From positions 1 to 64,000 of the forward strand of contig JAXLST010000012.1 in the NCBI GenBank assembly GCA_046330435.1: 64,000 nucleotides of DNA, given 5' to 3'. A program made the position numbers and the translations under genes. The stretch is from Ga0077560 sp046330435. Lineage in GTDB: Bacteria > Actinomycetota > Thermoleophilia > Miltoncostaeales > Miltoncostaeaceae. The notes under the pieces were generated by a model. The model was not told where the DNA came from. It was given only the letters and a program-made list of their open reading frames with translations, and ran no database searches. Below, one piece after another: positions 37,118 to 45,466 of this stretch. Each line of letters begins with the position of its first letter. The first letter of the stretch is position 1.

Positions 37118-38094
37118 GCCAGGGCCAGCACGCGGTCCGCGGCGGCCAGCCCGCTCGCGTGCACCGCCGCCATCCCGGGCGGGGAGACCGCGTCCCCGCA
37201 CACCACGATGCGCGTGCCCGGCGGGTTGACCGCGTCGAAGTCCCCGCGGGCCGCGACCGTGCAGTAGCGCCAGCGCTTCACCTGACGCCACTCGGCGTGC
37301 ACCGGCGTGTCGAGCAAAGCCTCCAGGGCGTCCAGCGCGAGCGCGGTCACCGCGTCGTCGGTGGCGGCGTCCAGGGCCTCCGCGGAGGCGCCCGGGGTGA
37401 GGCGCATCATGATCGTCACCGGGCCGTCCGGCGGTGTGGGCCTGCCCTTGGCGGACTCGATGACCACGGCGGCGAGGGGCCCGGAGTCCGGGTAGGCGAT
37501 CCACCACGGCGGCGGCGCCGGCAGCCGGGCGCCCACCGCGGCCATCACCGCGGGGTGGTAGCCCAGCGCGCGCAGCGCGGCCACGCGGGCCGCGGGCTCC
37601 GGCGAGCGCTCCAGCAGGTCGGCCGCCTGCGGGGCGGGCGCCGACACCACGATCGCGTCGAAGGCGCCCAGGCCGTTGCCCTGCTCGTCGCCGAGTTCCA
37701 GGGCCTCGCCGGCGTCCCGGATCGCCGCGACGCGAACGCCGCGCACGACCTCCAGGTCCACCGCGACGCGCGTGGCCAGCTGCGTGAGGCCGTCGGCGAA
37801 GGCGACGGGCGCCTCCATCGGCGCGTCGGGCGGCGGCGTGCCCAGCATGGTGCCGGACGGGACGACGAGGTCACCTGCGCCGACCTCCCGGACCAGCTCG
37901 GCCAGGGCCGTCCCGGCGGGCGCGTCGATGGCCGGGGCGCCGTGGTCCATGACCCCGCCGTCGCCGCGGCGGGCGGCGCGCCGGCCCCCCAGGCCGCGGC
38001 TCTTCTCGAACACGGTGACCCCGTGCCCGGCGTCCGCCAGGCGCCGCGCCGCGGCCAGCCCCGAGAGGCCGGCCCCCACCACCGCGACCCGCAC
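37114..38094 (-). CDS. FAD-dependent oxidoreductase, renalase/amine-oxidase-like
   Basis: 326 residues. The N-terminal dinucleotide-binding motif VAVVGAGLSGLAAARRLADAGHGVTVFEKSRGLGGR is complete. DHGAPAID and the C-terminal FAD motif RIVVCGDAVSPPGMAAVHASGLAAADRVL match the NAD(P)/FAD renalase-type group. Homologues oxidise aberrant dihydronicotinamides or amines. Its stop is 3 bases from that of the next minus-strand gene, so the cobaltochelatase-like gene lies directly upstream in the same transcript. Confidence 0.9.
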   Translation of the reverse strand: MRVAVVGAGLSGLAAARRLADAGHGVTVFEKSRGLGGRRAARRGDGGVMDHGAPAIDAPAGTALAELVREVGAGDLVVPSGTMLGTPPPDAPMEAPVAFADGLTQLATRVAVDLEVVRGVRVAAIRDAGEALELGDEQGNGLGAFDAIVVSAPAPQAADLLERSPEPAARVAALRALGYHPAVMAAVGARLPAPPPWWIAYPDSGPLAAVVIESAKGRPTPPDGPVTIMMRLTPGASAEALDAATDDAVTALALDALEALLDTPVHAEWRQVKRWRYCTVAARGDFDAVNPPGTRIVVCGDAVSPPGMAAVHASGLAAADRVLALA

Positions 38095-38097
38095 GGG

Positions 38098-38583
38098 CTA
38101 GTGCTCGTCCCCGGCGGCGCTCATCGCGGCCGCGGTGCGCACCTGGCACCGGCCGGTGCCCGCGCACGACTCGCACTCGGCCGCCTCGCCCTCGACGTGC
38201 GAGAGGCAGTGCGCGACGCGGGAGGCGACCACCTGGGCCATCATGGGGTGCAGGCCGATGGGGGACGCCACCAGGAACGGCACGTCCGGGTGCCGGCGGG
38301 CCGCCTCCTCGGTGAGCTCCGGGATGTCCACGTTCCAGTGCTTGCCCGGGGCCAGGAAGTACGGGCTCACCACCACCATCCGGGCACCGCGTTCGACGCA
38401 GCGGTCGAAGGCGGTCTGGATCGACGGCTCCGCGATCTCCATGTGGGCGGGCTCGACGATGCCGTACTCCACCACCTCGGCCACCATCTCGGCCATCCGC
38501 TCGAGCATCTCGTTGGAGGCCTCGCGGCGGGACCCGTGGTCCACGACGATGAGGCCGATCTGGGAGGGGGGAGGTGTCGTCAT
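38098..38583 (-). CDS. CbiX/SirB-type sirohydrochlorin chelatase-like protein with Cys-rich tail
   Basis: 161 residues. The start IGLIVVDHGSRREASNEMLERM holds the metal-binding histidine of class II chelatases. The second region MVVVSPYFLAPGKHWNVDIPE carries the second ligand set, and VPFLVASPIGLHPMMAQVVASRV follows. The C-terminal CESCAGTGRC is a short cysteine cluster of the kind that binds iron-sulfur or metal in some CbiX proteins. It inserts iron, cobalt or nickel into a tetrapyrrole; which metal is unknown. A -10-like box sits 7 bases before its ATG. Confidence 0.88.
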   Translation of the reverse strand: MTTPPPSQIGLIVVDHGSRREASNEMLERMAEMVAEVVEYGIVEPAHMEIAEPSIQTAFDRCVERGARMVVVSPYFLAPGKHWNVDIPELTEEAARRHPDVPFLVASPIGLHPMMAQVVASRVAHCLSHVEGEAAECESCAGTGRCQVRTAAAMSAAGDEH

Positions 38584-38590
38584 GGGGGCG

Positions 38591-38596
38591 ATGGTA
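38591..38596 (-). promoter_or_regulatory. Putative -10 box TACCAT for the chelatase gene
   Basis: Seven bases separate it from the ATG at 38583: the leaderless spacing. Confidence 0.45.
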
Positions 38597-38633
38597 GCGG
38601 CCGTGCGGCACGCACGCTCGGGGGATCGGGGGG

Positions 38634-39428
38634 ATGCCCGGGTGTACGATCGGCGCTCCGGAAACCGGACGCGGGAGCACCGTCATCGAGCACACGGACG
38701 CCTACCGGCTGGGCAGCCTCCAGGACCTGGTCGAGCTGCTGGTGGACGGCTGGCAGATCGAGCACCTGCACTACGCGGACCGCTGCGGGCTGGCGGGCGG
38801 GCCCGACGGCCCGGCGGCGTTCTTCGGCCTCACCCGGGCCGAGCAGCGCGAGCACCTGTACCTGGTCGACGACGGCCGCAGCATGTCGCACCGCACGCTC
38901 ATCGGGATGTTCCGCGACCACCCGCACGTGTGGAAGCACCGGTCGGGGTCGGCGCTGCGGGACTTCACCGTCCCCGAGTCGCCGCCGCGGCCGCCCGACC
39001 TGTGGGGCCAGGTGCCGGAGCCGTTCCCGGAGGCGCTCACGATGTGCCCCACCACGCTGCGCGGCGTGGTGTGCGTGAACCAGACCCAGTCGATGGACGG
39101 CGTCACCCTCGCCGTCACGACGCTCGAGCGGTTCGCCGAGGGCGCGCGGGCGCACTACCTGTGCCACGCCCCGGAGCGCCGCTTCCGCGACGACGCCGCC
39201 GCGATGGACGCGATCGCGGTGGACGACGGCGGGCGCATGTACCGGGTCGCCCCGGTGGCGCGCACGCGGCGGGGCACCCGCATCGAGGGGACGCTCGCCA
39301 TCGCGCCCGCGGTGCCGGCGGGCACCGGACTGCTCACCCTCACGATCGGCACGCTCGGCCCGGGGGCCGAGGGGCCGGGGGCACCCGGGCCCTGGGTGTT
39401 CCCGATCCCGCTCGACCAGCCCGCATGA
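38634..39428 (+). CDS. Hypothetical protein
   Basis: Up to 264 residues, soluble, with HTDAYRLGSLQDLVELLVDGW at the start, an acidic/aromatic middle (LYLVDDGRSMSHRTLIGMF, FRDHPHVWKH) and a C-terminal beta-rich half. No known motif. The start is doubtful: a TACGAT -10-like box at 38645-38650 lies inside the frame, so transcription would begin after the ATG at 38634. The next in-frame candidates are an ATC at 38685 with GGGAG 7 bases upstream, or a GTG at 38742. It overlaps dgt by ATGA, so both are co-translated. Confidence 0.65.
   Translation: MPGCTIGAPETGRGSTVIEHTDAYRLGSLQDLVELLVDGWQIEHLHYADRCGLAGGPDGPAAFFGLTRAEQREHLYLVDDGRSMSHRTLIGMFRDHPHVWKHRSGSALRDFTVPESPPRPPDLWGQVPEPFPEALTMCPTTLRGVVCVNQTQSMDGVTLAVTTLERFAEGARAHYLCHAPERRFRDDAAAMDAIAVDDGGRMYRVAPVARTRRGTRIEGTLAIAPAVPAGTGLLTLTIGTLGPGAEGPGAPGPWVFPIPLDQPA
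38645..38650 (+). promoter_or_regulatory. Putative -10 box TACGAT for the hypothetical/dgt/dnaG/sigA run
   Basis: The first TANNNT box before a run of four tightly spaced plus-strand genes ending in sigA. Confidence 0.35.
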
Positions 39429-40405
39429 TCACCGGGGCGTTCGAGCCCGCCATGAGCGAGCGGGCGGCGCGGGCCGCGGACGCGGTCCGCGACGTGCCGG
39501 AGGAGCCCTGCCCGCTGCGCACCGCGTTCCAGCGCGACCGCGACCGGATCCTCCACACCAAGGCCTTCCGCCGCCTCAAGCACAAGACCCAGGTGTTCGT
39601 GGCACCCGAGGGCGACCACTACCGCACGCGCCTCACCCACACGCTGGAGGTGTCGGCGCTGGCGCGCACCGTCGCCCGCGCCCTGCGCCTCAACGAGGAC
39701 CTGGTGGAGGCCATCGCGATGGGCCACGACCTGGGCCACGCCCCGTTCGGGCACGCCGGCGAGCACGCCCTGGACGACCTGCTGCGCGAGCGGCTGGGCC
39801 GCCGGTTCCACCACAACGAGCAGAGCGTGCGTGTGGTGGAGGTGCTGGAGCGCGACGGGCGGGGGCTCAACCTCACCCGTGAGGTGCGGGACGGCATCCG
39901 GTACCACACCGGGCCGGTCAAGCCCGCCACGCTCGAGGGGCAGATCGTGCGCCTCGTGGACCGCATCGCCTACGTGAACCACGACATCGAGGATGCGGTG
40001 CGCGCCGGGGTGCTCGACCCCGCCGACCTGCCGGCGGACGAGATCGCGGTGCTGGGCGACACGACGTCCCGGCGGCTCACCACGCTGGTGGCCGACATCG
40101 TGGAGCACAGCGCCGACGCCGACGAGATCCGGCAGTCGCGCGAGGTGGGCGGCGCCTTCCTGCGCCTGCGCAAGTTCATGTTCGACCACGTGTACCTCGC
40201 GCACCCGGCGGCCACCGAGTCCGGGCGGGCCCGCGGCGTGGTCCAGGCGCTCTTCGGCTGGTACCTGGAGCACCCGGAGGAGCTGCCGCCCTCGCCGGAG
40301 CCCGACACCGTCCTGCGGGTCACCGACTACGTGGCGGGCATGACCGACCGCTTCGCGCTGCGCGCCTACCGGCAGATCTTCATGCCGCGCGAGGGGCCCC
40401 TGTAG
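39425..40405 (+). CDS. dgt: Deoxyguanosinetriphosphate triphosphohydrolase-like protein
   Basis: Hydrolyses dNTPs to deoxynucleosides and triphosphate, helping to balance dNTP pools. 326 residues, HD superfamily. Motifs: LRTAFQRDRDRILHTKAFRRLKHKTQVF, TRLTHTLEVSALARTVARAL (first His), and IAMGHDLGHAPFGHAGE (the HD pair). Start ATG overlaps the upstream TGA (ATGA). Its TAG overlaps the GTG of dnaG by one base, the usual actinobacterial dgt-dnaG-sigA arrangement. Confidence 0.95.
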   Translation: MITGAFEPAMSERAARAADAVRDVPEEPCPLRTAFQRDRDRILHTKAFRRLKHKTQVFVAPEGDHYRTRLTHTLEVSALARTVARALRLNEDLVEAIAMGHDLGHAPFGHAGEHALDDLLRERLGRRFHHNEQSVRVVEVLERDGRGLNLTREVRDGIRYHTGPVKPATLEGQIVRLVDRIAYVNHDIEDAVRAGVLDPADLPADEIAVLGDTTSRRLTTLVADIVEHSADADEIRQSREVGGAFLRLRKFMFDHVYLAHPAATESGRARGVVQALFGWYLEHPEELPPSPEPDTVLRVTDYVAGMTDRFALRAYRQIFMPREGPL

Positions 40406-42135
40406 TGCCGCTCATCAGCCCGGACAGCGTCCGCGAGATCCTCGAGGGCGCCGATCTGGTGGAGCTGGTGCGCGGACGCGTGAACCTGGTGCGCCGCGGC
40501 AACCGGTGGATCGGGCGGTGCCCCTTCCACGAGGAGCGGACGCCGTCGTTCGGGCTCATCCCGCCGGACAACCGCCGCTACTACTGCCACGGGTGCGGCG
40601 CCACCGGCGACGCCGTGCGCTGGATGATGGAGAAGGAGGGCGCCGGCTCGTTCCCCGAGGCCGTCGAGGGCCTGGCCGAGCGGTTCGGCATCCAGGTCCG
40701 CTACGAGCGGGCCTCGCCGGAGGAGGAGGCCCGGCGCCGCGCCGACGAGCGGCGGCTGGAGCTGCTGGAGCGCGCGGCCTCCTTCTACGCCGAGTACCTG
40801 TGGCGCGCGGACGAGGCGGCGCAGGCCCGCGAGTACCTGCGCAACCGGGGGTTCGAGGAGGAGCTGCTGCGGCGGTTCCGGGTGGGGTACGCCCCCTCGT
40901 CCGGCGCGGTCCTGAGCGGCCGGGCGATCAAGCAGGGCTTCTCCCGCGAGCAGCTGCAGGAGGCGGGCCTGGCGCGCCTGCGGGGCGGCCGGGCCGTGGA
41001 CTTCTTCACGGCGCGCATCATGTTCCCGATCGCCGACGGGCGCGGTCGGGTGCTGGGCTTCGGCGGCCGCACCCTCGACCCCAACGAGCGTGCGAAGTAC
41101 GTGAACTCGCCGGAGGGTCCGCGCTTCTCCAAGCGCCGCCTGCTGTTCGGGCTGTCCCAGGCGCGCCAGGCCGCCGCGAAGGCGCAGTGGACCATGGTGG
41201 TGGAGGGCTACACCGACGTCCTGGCGTTCCACAAGGCGGGGGTGGAGCAGGTGGTGGCCTGCATGGGCACCTCCCTCACCGCCGAGCAGATCAGCGAGCT
41301 CCGCCGGGCCGCGCCCAAGATCCGGCTGTGCTTCGACGCCGACGCCGCGGGGGAGCGGGCGGCCCTGCGGACCGCCCAGGCGGCCGGCGAGCACATCATG
41401 GACCTGGAGGCGGTGCCCCTGCCGGTGGGCGCCGACCCGGGCGACATGGCCACGAGCGCCGACGGATTGGCGCGGCTTCGCGCCCTCACTGAGGACTTCG
41501 CTACTTTGGTAACGTTCCTCATCCGCTCGCGCGCAGGACGCGCGGGCACCTCTGCATCGGAACGGGAACGGGCATTCCGGGAGGTCGCGGACCTCCTGCG
41601 ATCGGTCCCCGATTCGGTGGAGAAGGACGAGGGGGTGAGGTTGGCAGCGGGTCTCCTGCAGCTCTCGCGTGGGATGGAGGATCGTCTCCGTGAGGCGTCC
41701 CGCCGGTCCGGTCCGTCCGGAGGCGCCGACGCGCAGGTGGTCGCCCTGCCGGCCCTCGACGCCGAGCGCCTGCGGGAACGGCGGCTGCTCGCCCTCGCCG
41801 TGGCGCTGCCCGCGGCGGCCTCCCGTCTGCTGGGGGACCTTCCGGACGAGGCGCTCTCGGAGCCCTCGCACCGCGAAGCCGTACGACTCCTGCGTGCCGG
41901 GGAGCAACCGGAACGCTGGCCGGAGGAGCTGCAGGAACTGGGGACCGTGTTGCGCGCCGATCCCGGGGCCGAGGAGGCCACCGAGGAGGAGCTGCGCGAA
42001 GCCGTGTACCGCGTCCAGCTGCCGGGGCTGGAACGCCGTGCGTCGGCGCTGCGGGAGGCGGGGGACGCCGAGGGCGAACTCCGCGTGCAGCACCTGGTCA
42101 ATCGTCTGCGCGCCGCATTGCGGGGGGAGGGCTGA
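40405..42135 (+). CDS. dnaG: DNA primase
   Basis: Synthesises RNA primers at the replication fork. 576 residues. The N-terminal CHC2 zinc domain is intact (CPFHEERTPSF and YYCHGCGATGDAVRW). The central Toprim core carries VVEGYTDVLAFHKAGVEQVVACMGTSL and LCFDADAAGERAALR with the metal-binding acidic residues. The C-terminal DnaB-interacting region (from about residue 430) is weakly conserved, as usual. A short stretch at 41490-41530 has lower GC than its surroundings but keeps the frame. Confidence 0.97.
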   Translation: MPLISPDSVREILEGADLVELVRGRVNLVRRGNRWIGRCPFHEERTPSFGLIPPDNRRYYCHGCGATGDAVRWMMEKEGAGSFPEAVEGLAERFGIQVRYERASPEEEARRRADERRLELLERAASFYAEYLWRADEAAQAREYLRNRGFEEELLRRFRVGYAPSSGAVLSGRAIKQGFSREQLQEAGLARLRGGRAVDFFTARIMFPIADGRGRVLGFGGRTLDPNERAKYVNSPEGPRFSKRRLLFGLSQARQAAAKAQWTMVVEGYTDVLAFHKAGVEQVVACMGTSLTAEQISELRRAAPKIRLCFDADAAGERAALRTAQAAGEHIMDLEAVPLPVGADPGDMATSADGLARLRALTEDFATLVTFLIRSRAGRAGTSASERERAFREVADLLRSVPDSVEKDEGVRLAAGLLQLSRGMEDRLREASRRSGPSGGADAQVVALPALDAERLRERRLLALAVALPAAASRLLGDLPDEALSEPSHREAVRLLRAGEQPERWPEELQELGTVLRADPGAEEATEEELREAVYRVQLPGLERRASALREAGDAEGELRVQHLVNRLRAALRGEG

Positions 42136-42139
42136 ACGC

Positions 42140-43210
42140 GTGGAATCGTCCGTCGCGGTACCCGACGAGGTTCGTTCGCTGCTCGAGGAGGGACGGGAGC
42201 TCGGCGCCGTCCAGATGGTGCGGGTGGTGGACGTCGTCGAGTCCGCCGACCTGAACGAGGACCAGCAGGAGCGCCTGCTCCAGGTCCTCGCGGAGCTCAA
42301 CATCGAGGTCCTCGCCGACGGCGGTGACCTGTCGCCCACCCCGGACGCGGTGTCGCCGCGGCTCGACCTCACGGTCAAGTCCGCCTCCAGCGACCCGGTG
42401 CGCATGTACCTGCGGGAGATCGGCAAGGTGCCGCTGCTCACCGCCGCGGAGGAGGTCTCCCTCGCGAAGCGGATCGAGCGGAACGACCCCACGGCGCGCG
42501 CCGCCCTGATCGAGGCGAACCTCCGGCTGGTCGTGTCGGTCGCGAAGCGGTACGCGGGGCGCGGCATGGCGTTCCTGGACCTCATCCAGGAGGGCAACCT
42601 CGGCCTCATGCGCGCCGTCGAGAAGTTCGACTACCGGCGCGGCTACAAGTTCTCCACGTACGCGACGTGGTGGATCCGGCAGGCCATCACCCGTGCGATC
42701 GCCGACCAGGCCCGCACCATCCGGGTGCCGGTGCACATGGTGGAGACCATCAACCGCCTCGCCCGCGTGCAGCGGCAGCTCCTGCAGGACCTGGGCCGCG
42801 AGCCCACGGTGGAGGAGCTCGCGGTGGAGATGGAGGTCACCCCGCAGCGCATCCGCGAGATCCAGAAGATCGCCCAGGAGCCGGTGTCCCTCGAGACCCC
42901 CGTCGGCGAGGACGACGACTCCGATCTCGGCGACCTCATCGAGGACGACGGCGTCGCCGGTCCCGCCGAGGAGGTGAGCCGCACCCTCCGCCGCGAGGGG
43001 CTGTGGGATGTGCTCGGCCAGCTGTCCGAGCGCGAGCGCAAGGTCCTGGAGCTCCGCTTCGGCCTGCGCGGCGAGGAGCCCCGCACCCTCGAGGAGGTCG
43101 GCCAGCGGTTCGGGGTCACCCGCGAGCGCATCCGCCAGATCGAGGCGAAGACCCTCACCAAGCTCCAGACCTACCGCGAGTGCCAGCGGCTCCGGGAGTT
43201 CCTGGAGTAG
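42140..43210 (+). CDS. sigA: Primary RNA polymerase sigma factor
   Basis: The housekeeping sigma factor, 356 residues. Region 1.2 (DPVRMYLREIGKVPLLTAAEE), region 2 (LRLVVSVAKRYAGRGMAFLDLIQEGNLGLMRAVEKFD, YKFSTYATWWIRQAI with the -10-recognition helix), region 3 (VHMVETINRL) and region 4 (LSERERKVLELRFGL, TLEEVGQRFGVTRERIRQIEAKTL, the -35 helix-turn-helix) are all complete. Region 1.1 is short. GTG at 42140 has GGGGGGAGGG upstream, just past the dnaG stop. It should recognise the TANNNT boxes noted in this window. Confidence 0.97.
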   Translation: MESSVAVPDEVRSLLEEGRELGAVQMVRVVDVVESADLNEDQQERLLQVLAELNIEVLADGGDLSPTPDAVSPRLDLTVKSASSDPVRMYLREIGKVPLLTAAEEVSLAKRIERNDPTARAALIEANLRLVVSVAKRYAGRGMAFLDLIQEGNLGLMRAVEKFDYRRGYKFSTYATWWIRQAITRAIADQARTIRVPVHMVETINRLARVQRQLLQDLGREPTVEELAVEMEVTPQRIREIQKIAQEPVSLETPVGEDDDSDLGDLIEDDGVAGPAEEVSRTLRREGLWDVLGQLSERERKVLELRFGLRGEEPRTLEEVGQRFGVTRERIRQIEAKTLTKLQTYRECQRLREFLE

Positions 43211-43224
43211 CACCCGTCCGCGCC

Positions 43225-43256
43225 CCGGCGGTGGCGGCGCGCCCGCCCACCGCCGG
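43225..43256 (+). terminator. Hairpin after sigA
   Basis: A 10-bp perfect stem (CCGGCGGTGG with CCACCGCCGG) and a 12-base loop lie 14 bases after the sigA stop. No T tract. Confidence 0.5.
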
Positions 43257-43272
43257 CCCCGCGGCCCGGGAT

Positions 43273-43304
43273 GTGCAAGCGCACACCGGGTCGTCCGATT
43301 GCAC
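43273..43304 (-). repeat. Paired-palindrome element, copy 10 (degenerate)
   Basis: Arms GTGCAAGCGCAC and GTCCGATTGCAC, spacer ACCGGGTC. The length and phasing are preserved although the central AATT of one arm is lost, so it is a decaying copy. Confidence 0.75.
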
Positions 43305-43485
43305 CACCGCTCCCCGCGTCCGGGCAGCGCCCCCGTGCTGCGCCGCATCTATGACCAGATGCGCATGTGCACGCGCACCGGCTTGGGGCCGCCGTTGATG
43401 AGCGTCGGGGAGCCGTACAGGCCGGCGACCGCCGGGAACGGGGGCTTGCGGCGCGTCCGCGTGGCCGGGCGCGGGCCGGTCTCAT

Positions 43486-43517
43486 GTGCAATTGCACACG
43501 CGGACGTGCAATTGCAC
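43486..43517. repeat. Paired-palindrome element, copy 11
   Basis: Both arms are perfect GTGCAATTGCAC; spacer ACGCGGAC. Confidence 0.9.
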
Positions 43518-43599
43518 AACGCCGTCGGCCGCTCGGCGCCCATGCCGCCCGCATCCGCCCGTTCAGGGCGCCGACCGGATCGCCCCGGCGGGGCGGAGC

Positions 43600-43631
43600 G
43601 TGCAATTGCACACGCGGAGGCGCAATTGCAC
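43600..43631. repeat. Paired-palindrome element, copy 12
   Basis: Left arm perfect, spacer ACGCGGAG, right arm GCGCAATTGCAC. Confidence 0.88.
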
Positions 43632-43702
43632 ACCCGCCGAAGCGGGGAGCCGGCGGGGCTCCGGTGACGTGGGCGGCGTGCCCGGGCGGTCGGGGCCGCG
43701 GT

Positions 43703-43734
43703 GTGCAATTGCACACCGGGACGTTCACTTGCAC
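43703..43734 (-). repeat. Paired-palindrome element, copy 13
   Basis: Left arm perfect, spacer ACCGGGAC, right arm GTTCACTTGCAC (two changes). It lies 18 bases beyond the stop of the minus-strand gene at 43753. Confidence 0.85.
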
Positions 43735-43752
43735 ACCCCGGGCGGGGCGGGG

Positions 43753-44226
43753 CTAGCCGGGGCGGGCGATGAGGGCGACGGCGCGGGCGCGGCGGCGGGT
43801 GCCGCCGGGGGCCTCGACGACGCACTCGGCGGTGAGCGGGATGCCGTCGGCGTCATCGGGACGGCGGGGCTCCGGGCCGATCCAGGTGATCTGGGGGGAC
43901 GGGCCGAGCATGGCGGCGCGCTGGCCCCACACGAGCAGCCGGGCGAGGGCGAGGGCGCCGGTGCTGACGGCCTCGGCGTCGCCCCGGGACCGGACGTAGG
44001 CGTGGTGGGCGGCGGTGATCGCCGCGAGGCTCACGATGTCCGGTTCACCCTCGGGCGCCATCGCGACGGAGGTGAGGACCGCCCCGTCGGGGGCGGGGGT
44101 GGTGCCCGGCTTCAGACGCCCGAGCTGGGCGGCGACGGACAGGCCGATGGCCTCCGCCGCGGCGCGCAACTCGGGGTCGAGGCGCGCGAGCGCGGACGCG
44201 GCCTCGGGCTGGAGGCGCAGCCCCAC
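43753..44226 (-). CDS. Hypothetical protein
   Basis: 157 residues, soluble: a helical N-terminal half (EAASALARLDPELRAAAEAIGLSVAAQLG) and a beta-rich C-terminal half with PSPQITWIGPEP. No family recognised and no motif assigned. It lies 22 bases after the small membrane-protein gene on the same strand, so the two probably form one operon. A paired-palindrome element follows its stop. Confidence 0.7.
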   Translation of the reverse strand: MGLRLQPEAASALARLDPELRAAAEAIGLSVAAQLGRLKPGTTPAPDGAVLTSVAMAPEGEPDIVSLAAITAAHHAYVRSRGDAEAVSTGALALARLLVWGQRAAMLGPSPQITWIGPEPRRPDDADGIPLTAECVVEAPGGTRRRARAVALIARPG

Positions 44227-44248
44227 GTCGCCCGAGGCCGCCGCGCGG

Positions 44249-44398
44249 TCAGCCCGCGGTGCCCGCGGGCTGGTCCGAGCTCGCCGGCTCGACCGGCGCC
44301 TCGGTGAACACGAACTCGTCGGGCTCGCCGCCCAGCCGGTCCTTCACGAGCCAGAACACCAGGGCCCCGATCCCGACCAGCATCAGAAGCTTCTTCAT
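44249..44398 (-). CDS. Small membrane-anchored protein, 49 residues
   Basis: ATG at 44398 follows GAGGGA. The protein begins MKKLLMLVGIGALVFWLVKD, one membrane-spanning helix with a positive N-terminus, then an acidic tail (EPDEFVFTEAPVEPASSD). Short proteins of this shape (MKKLL-start, single TM) are widespread in actinobacteria and are often missed. Function unknown. A TAGCCT box (44437-44442) would give a 30-base leader. Confidence 0.75.
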   Translation of the reverse strand: MKKLLMLVGIGALVFWLVKDRLGGEPDEFVFTEAPVEPASSDQPAGTAG

Positions 44399-44436
44399 CC
44401 GTCCCTCGCCCTTCCCTCGTGGACGTACCTCGCCGC

Positions 44437-44442
44437 AGGCTA
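44437..44442 (-). promoter_or_regulatory. Putative -10 box TAGCCT
   Basis: Lies upstream of the small membrane-protein gene and its downstream neighbour. Confidence 0.4.
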
Positions 44443-44467
44443 GCGCATGCCGTCGCCGGCACGGTGA

Positions 44468-45466
44468 TCACATCGGCACGAGTGCATCGGATTCGACGGA
44501 CAGGACGACCTTCCCGACGGCGCGGTCGGCCTCCACCTCGCGGTGGGCGTCGGCGACGCGGGTGAGCGGGACCATGTCGTGCACCAGCGGCCGCAGGCGG
44601 CCGTCGGCGAGGCGCGGGAGGCCCCACTCCGCGAAGCTGGCGACGATCTCGCCCTTCTCCGCCACGGGCCGCGCCCGGAGCGTGGACGCGATGAGCGTGG
44701 CGCGCCGGCGCAGCAGCTGGTTCAGGTCGACCTCCACCCGGGTGCCGCCCACCAGCCCGATAAGGGCGATGCGGCCCCCGGTGGCGAGGCAGGCGACGGT
44801 CTGCTGCAGGTAGGAGGCGCCCACCAGGTCCACCACCACGTCCGCGCCGTGGCCGCCGGTGAGCTCCATCACGCGTTCGGCGAACCCGTCGGGCCCCGGC
44901 ACCACCACGTGGTCGGCGAGGTGCTCGATCATCTCGGCCTTCTCGTGCGAGCGGGTCGTGCCGATCGTGCGGGCGCCGAGCTCCCGGGCGGTCTGGAGGG
45001 CGGCGGTGCCGACCCCCGACGCCGCGGCGTGCACCAGCACCCACTCCCCGGCGGCGGGTCGGGCCTGCCGTCCGAGCGCCTGCCAGGCGGTGAGGAACAC
45101 CTCGGGCACCGCCGCCGCGAGGATCCAGTTGAGGTTGTCCGGCACGCGCATGAGCTGCACGGCCGGCACGGCGACGCGCTCCGCGTACCCGCCGGACGCC
45201 AGGAGGGCCATCGCCCGGTCGCCCACGGCCCAGCCCGACACGCCCGGGCCGACGCGTTCGACGGTGCCGGCGGCCTCCAGGCCCAGCACGTCCGTGGCCC
45301 CCGGCGGCGGAGGGTAGTTGCCGGCCCGCTGCATCAGGTCGGCGCGGTTCACCGCGGTGGCCCGCACGCGCAGCACCACCTCGCCCTCGCCGGGCTCCGG
45401 GTCGGGCAGCTCGACGAGCCGCAGCACGTCCGGCCCGCCCGGCTTCTCGGCGACCACGCCGATCAC
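44468..45466 (-). CDS. NAD(P)H:quinone oxidoreductase / zinc-independent alcohol dehydrogenase family (PIG3-like)
   Basis: 332 residues of the medium-chain dehydrogenase family without the structural zinc cysteines. N-terminus GVVAEKPGGPDVLRLVELPDPEPGEGEVVLRVRATAVNRADLMQRAGNYPPPPGATDVLGLEAAG is the PIG3/QOR signature region. The Rossmann motif WVLVHAAASGVGTAALQTARELGA follows. It reduces quinones with NADPH. GTG at 45466 overlaps the upstream gene's TGA (GTGA), so it is coupled to the SRPBCC gene. Confidence 0.92.
   Translation of the reverse strand: MIGVVAEKPGGPDVLRLVELPDPEPGEGEVVLRVRATAVNRADLMQRAGNYPPPPGATDVLGLEAAGTVERVGPGVSGWAVGDRAMALLASGGYAERVAVPAVQLMRVPDNLNWILAAAVPEVFLTAWQALGRQARPAAGEWVLVHAAASGVGTAALQTARELGARTIGTTRSHEKAEMIEHLADHVVVPGPDGFAERVMELTGGHGADVVVDLVGASYLQQTVACLATGGRIALIGLVGGTRVEVDLNQLLRRRATLIASTLRARPVAEKGEIVASFAEWGLPRLADGRLRPLVHDMVPLTRVADAHREVEADRAVGKVVLSVESDALVPM

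Larger units (their letters stand above)
43211..43752. other. 542-bp convergent gap with four paired-palindrome elements
   Basis: It holds a hairpin after sigA, repeat copies 10 to 13, and a minus-strand tail at about 43349-43470 reading LYGSPTLINGGPKPVRVHMRIWS before a TAG. That tail has coding-like codon use but no start, so it may be a gene remnant. Otherwise no gene is seen. Confidence 0.5.

Noticed and set aside
43486..44307. Plus-strand frames with recurring CNCT and QLHT peptides
   Set aside because: These peptides are translations of the GTGCAATTGCAC elements in different frames, not a protein repeat.
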